Below are positions 6,404 to 7,236 of a DNA stretch of 7,236 bases, in pieces. The number at the start of each line of letters is the position of its first letter. Position 1 is the stretch's first letter. A model generated the notes under the pieces. The model worked only from the letters and a program-made list of their open reading frames with translations. It was not told where the DNA came from and did not search any database. Origin of the DNA: CAADGU01 sp964581605 (lineage in GTDB: Bacteria; Chloroflexota; Anaerolineae; Promineifilales; Promineifilaceae). A program made the translations under genes and the position numbers. The stretch is from the NCBI GenBank assembly GCA_964581605.1, contig CAZOPF010000170.1:1-7236 (forward strand), in the 5' to 3' direction.

Positions 6404-6409
6404 TATAAT
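6404..6409 (+). promoter_or_regulatory. Second TATAAT box upstream of the V4R gene
   Basis: A second perfect -10 hexamer lies 58 bp after the first. No good -35 is found at 16-19 bp upstream, so it would need an activator or be a weaker tandem promoter. Confidence 0.35.
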
Positions 6410-6511
6410 TAGCAAGCTCTTACAAAAATAGAGGGGTTCTCTTGAGAAAAGGATTGGTTTAGCCCCAATTTAAGGAACTTCATTTCAGTTACTCGGCCGT
6501 TGGAGGTAAAG

Positions 6512-7147
6512 ATGAGTTCAGGCACACAAAATGAAAATTGTTTCTACCCAAACAGGTGGATGCGCATCCTCTTGATTTCAACAGAAGAAATCATCGGCAA
6601 AAATGGCGTCAATTCCCTGCTGAACCTGGCTGGACTCCCGGAGTATATTGGCAACTATCCCCCCGACAACATGAAAAAAGAGTTTCCCTTTGACCATGTG
6701 GGCAAGTTACAACAGGCCTATTGGGATATGTATGGCCCTCGTGGGGCGCGTGCCTTTGCTACCCGCGCCGGTAAAAAGACGCTGAACGATGGTATTGAGC
6801 ATTTTGGGCAAATTGCCAAAGCCGCCCGTGCAGCGATGAAGATTGGCTCTTTTGAGCGGCGCGTATCATTGGGGCTGCAATTCTTTGCCAAGTTTTTTAA
6901 CCAGGTAAGTGACCAAAATGTGAGTGTGGAAGAAGATGATGCGGCCTGGTATTGGAACATTCATGTGTGCCCCATGTGTACCGGCCGTACTTCTGATTCA
7001 CCTGTTTGTTATCTGGCTGTAGGGGTTTTGCAAGGTGCATTGGAAAACTTTGCCGATGCAGATAAGCGGTATAACGTAACGCCTACACACTGCATCGCCA
7101 AAGGAGATGAAATGGGCGTGATTGTAATTGAAAAGAACCCCATGTAG
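6512..7147 (+). CDS. V4R-domain (4-vinyl-reductase/BchJ-like) small-molecule-binding protein
   Basis: 211-residue soluble protein. The N-terminal part (about 15-130) is largely helical with no motif I recognise. The C-terminal part (about 140-206) resembles the V4R domain: a VCPMC pair (C153, C156) preceded by H151, then C166 in SPVCYLAVGVLQGALENF, then C194 in PTHCIAKGDEMGVIVIE. The spacing CPxC...C...C..GD matches the family, in which the cysteines are thought to bind metal and the fold to bind small hydrophobic ligands; the name comes from BchJ of bacteriochlorophyll synthesis. Nothing here indicates photosynthesis, so a ligand-sensing role is equally likely. I chose the ATG at 6512 because GGAGGT (6502-6507) precedes it; an in-frame TTG at 6500 would overlap that site. 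It is monocistronic, with its own promoter and terminator. Domain call is from motif recognition only. Confidence 0.75.
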   Translation: MSSGTQNENCFYPNRWMRILLISTEEIIGKNGVNSLLNLAGLPEYIGNYPPDNMKKEFPFDHVGKLQQAYWDMYGPRGARAFATRAGKKTLNDGIEHFGQIAKAARAAMKIGSFERRVSLGLQFFAKFFNQVSDQNVSVEEDDAAWYWNIHVCPMCTGRTSDSPVCYLAVGVLQGALENFADADKRYNVTPTHCIAKGDEMGVIVIEKNPM

Positions 7148-7173
7148 CTGATTGTTACTTTTCCTTGTGACTC

Positions 7174-7210
7174 AAGACCGTTGATTTCCTGGATAATCAA
7201 CGGTCTTTTT
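7174..7210 (+). terminator. Intrinsic terminator after the V4R gene
   Basis: AAGACCGTTGATT (7174-7186) is the exact reverse complement of AATCAACGGTCTT (7195-7207), giving a 13-bp stem with an 8-base loop. The stem runs into TTTTT, then GTTTC. It starts 27 bases after the V4R stop codon. The last 26 bases of the window show nothing else. Confidence 0.92.
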
Positions 7211-7236
7211 GTTTCTGCTGCCAAGTTTCTTTTTAC

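Larger units (their letters stand above)
6198..6511 (+). other. AT-rich regulatory region before the V4R gene
   Basis: About 310 bp without a coding signal on either strand. The first 95 bases (6198-6292) hold nothing that I recognise. The remainder contains the hairpin at 6297-6315, two TATAAT boxes, a small TTCTC-TT-GAGAA inverted repeat (6437-6448), an ATTGG/CCAAT inverted repeat (6453-6469), and TCGGCCGT (6493-6500) directly before the ribosome site. It is clearly richer in A and T than the flanking genes. Confidence 0.6.
188..6987. repeat. Dispersed iterated palindrome ACGGCCGT (core CGGCCG)
   Basis: The full octamer occurs at 452, 2345, 2555, 3248, 3532, 3643, 4820, 4962 and 5346 (first base). 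The CGGCCG core occurs 21 times in all, the others starting at 189, 588, 762, 1604, 1966, 3550, 4042, 4546, 5553, 5789, 6494 and 6982. Several sit in longer perfect palindromes, such as the 14-bp ones at 2342-2355 and 2552-2565. A given octamer is expected about 0.1 times in 7.2 kb of balanced sequence, and a given hexamer about twice. Copies fall in all five intact genes' surroundings and in both coding and non-coding DNA, so this is a genome-style signature rather than a mobile repeat. Confidence 0.85.

Noticed and set aside
6500..6511. TTG start for the V4R gene at 6500
   Set aside because: The added codons are the SD itself (GGAGGT), which is correctly placed for the ATG at 6512.

Overview
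The window looks like a moderate-GC bacterial chromosome segment, most likely from a Chloroflexota (Anaerolineae-like) genome. The hints are a very long secreted multidomain protein ending in a short hydrophobic 'IYLPIIIK' tail, an ABC ATPase fused to a cyclic-nucleotide-binding domain, a free-standing V4R-domain protein, and a dense iterated palindrome (ACGGCCGT). The lineage is an inference from remembered family traits, not a search result. No rRNA, tRNA, CRISPR array, transposase or phage gene was seen.

Left half (13-4792, all minus strand): a 1164-residue exported protein with an N-terminal propeller-like region, a metzincin-type zinc protease core (HEIGHSQGRGH plus a VMSY Met-turn) and three C-terminal beta-sandwich domains. 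Upstream of it lies an ABC-transporter ATPase of the MacB/LolD type with an extra C-terminal cNMP-binding domain and no permease gene in view. A 133-bp gap with a candidate promoter separates the two.

Centre (4793-5851): a 340-bp divergent intergenic region, then a probable two-gene plus-strand operon of a CspA-family cold-shock protein and a SlyD-like FKBP peptidyl-prolyl isomerase with a His-rich tail. It is closed by a near-perfect intrinsic terminator. The cold-shock leader has a 14-bp repeat at exactly 50-bp spacing flanking a small hairpin.

Right part (5881-7236): a decayed VOC/glyoxalase-family gene that still has a promoter-like element and a strong Shine-Dalgarno (SD) site, but carries a 12-bp duplication, a 13-nt frameshifting deletion and a large internal deletion. 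After it comes an AT-rich regulatory region with a consensus-like promoter and a hairpin, then a complete V4R-domain gene with its own terminator.

The genes do not form one obvious pathway. The clearest functional unit is the cold-shock/isomerase pair (RNA and protein folding). The most unusual window-wide signal is the iterated palindrome: 21 CGGCCG, 9 of them full ACGGCCGT, with one copy just upstream of the ribosome-binding site of four of the five intact genes.
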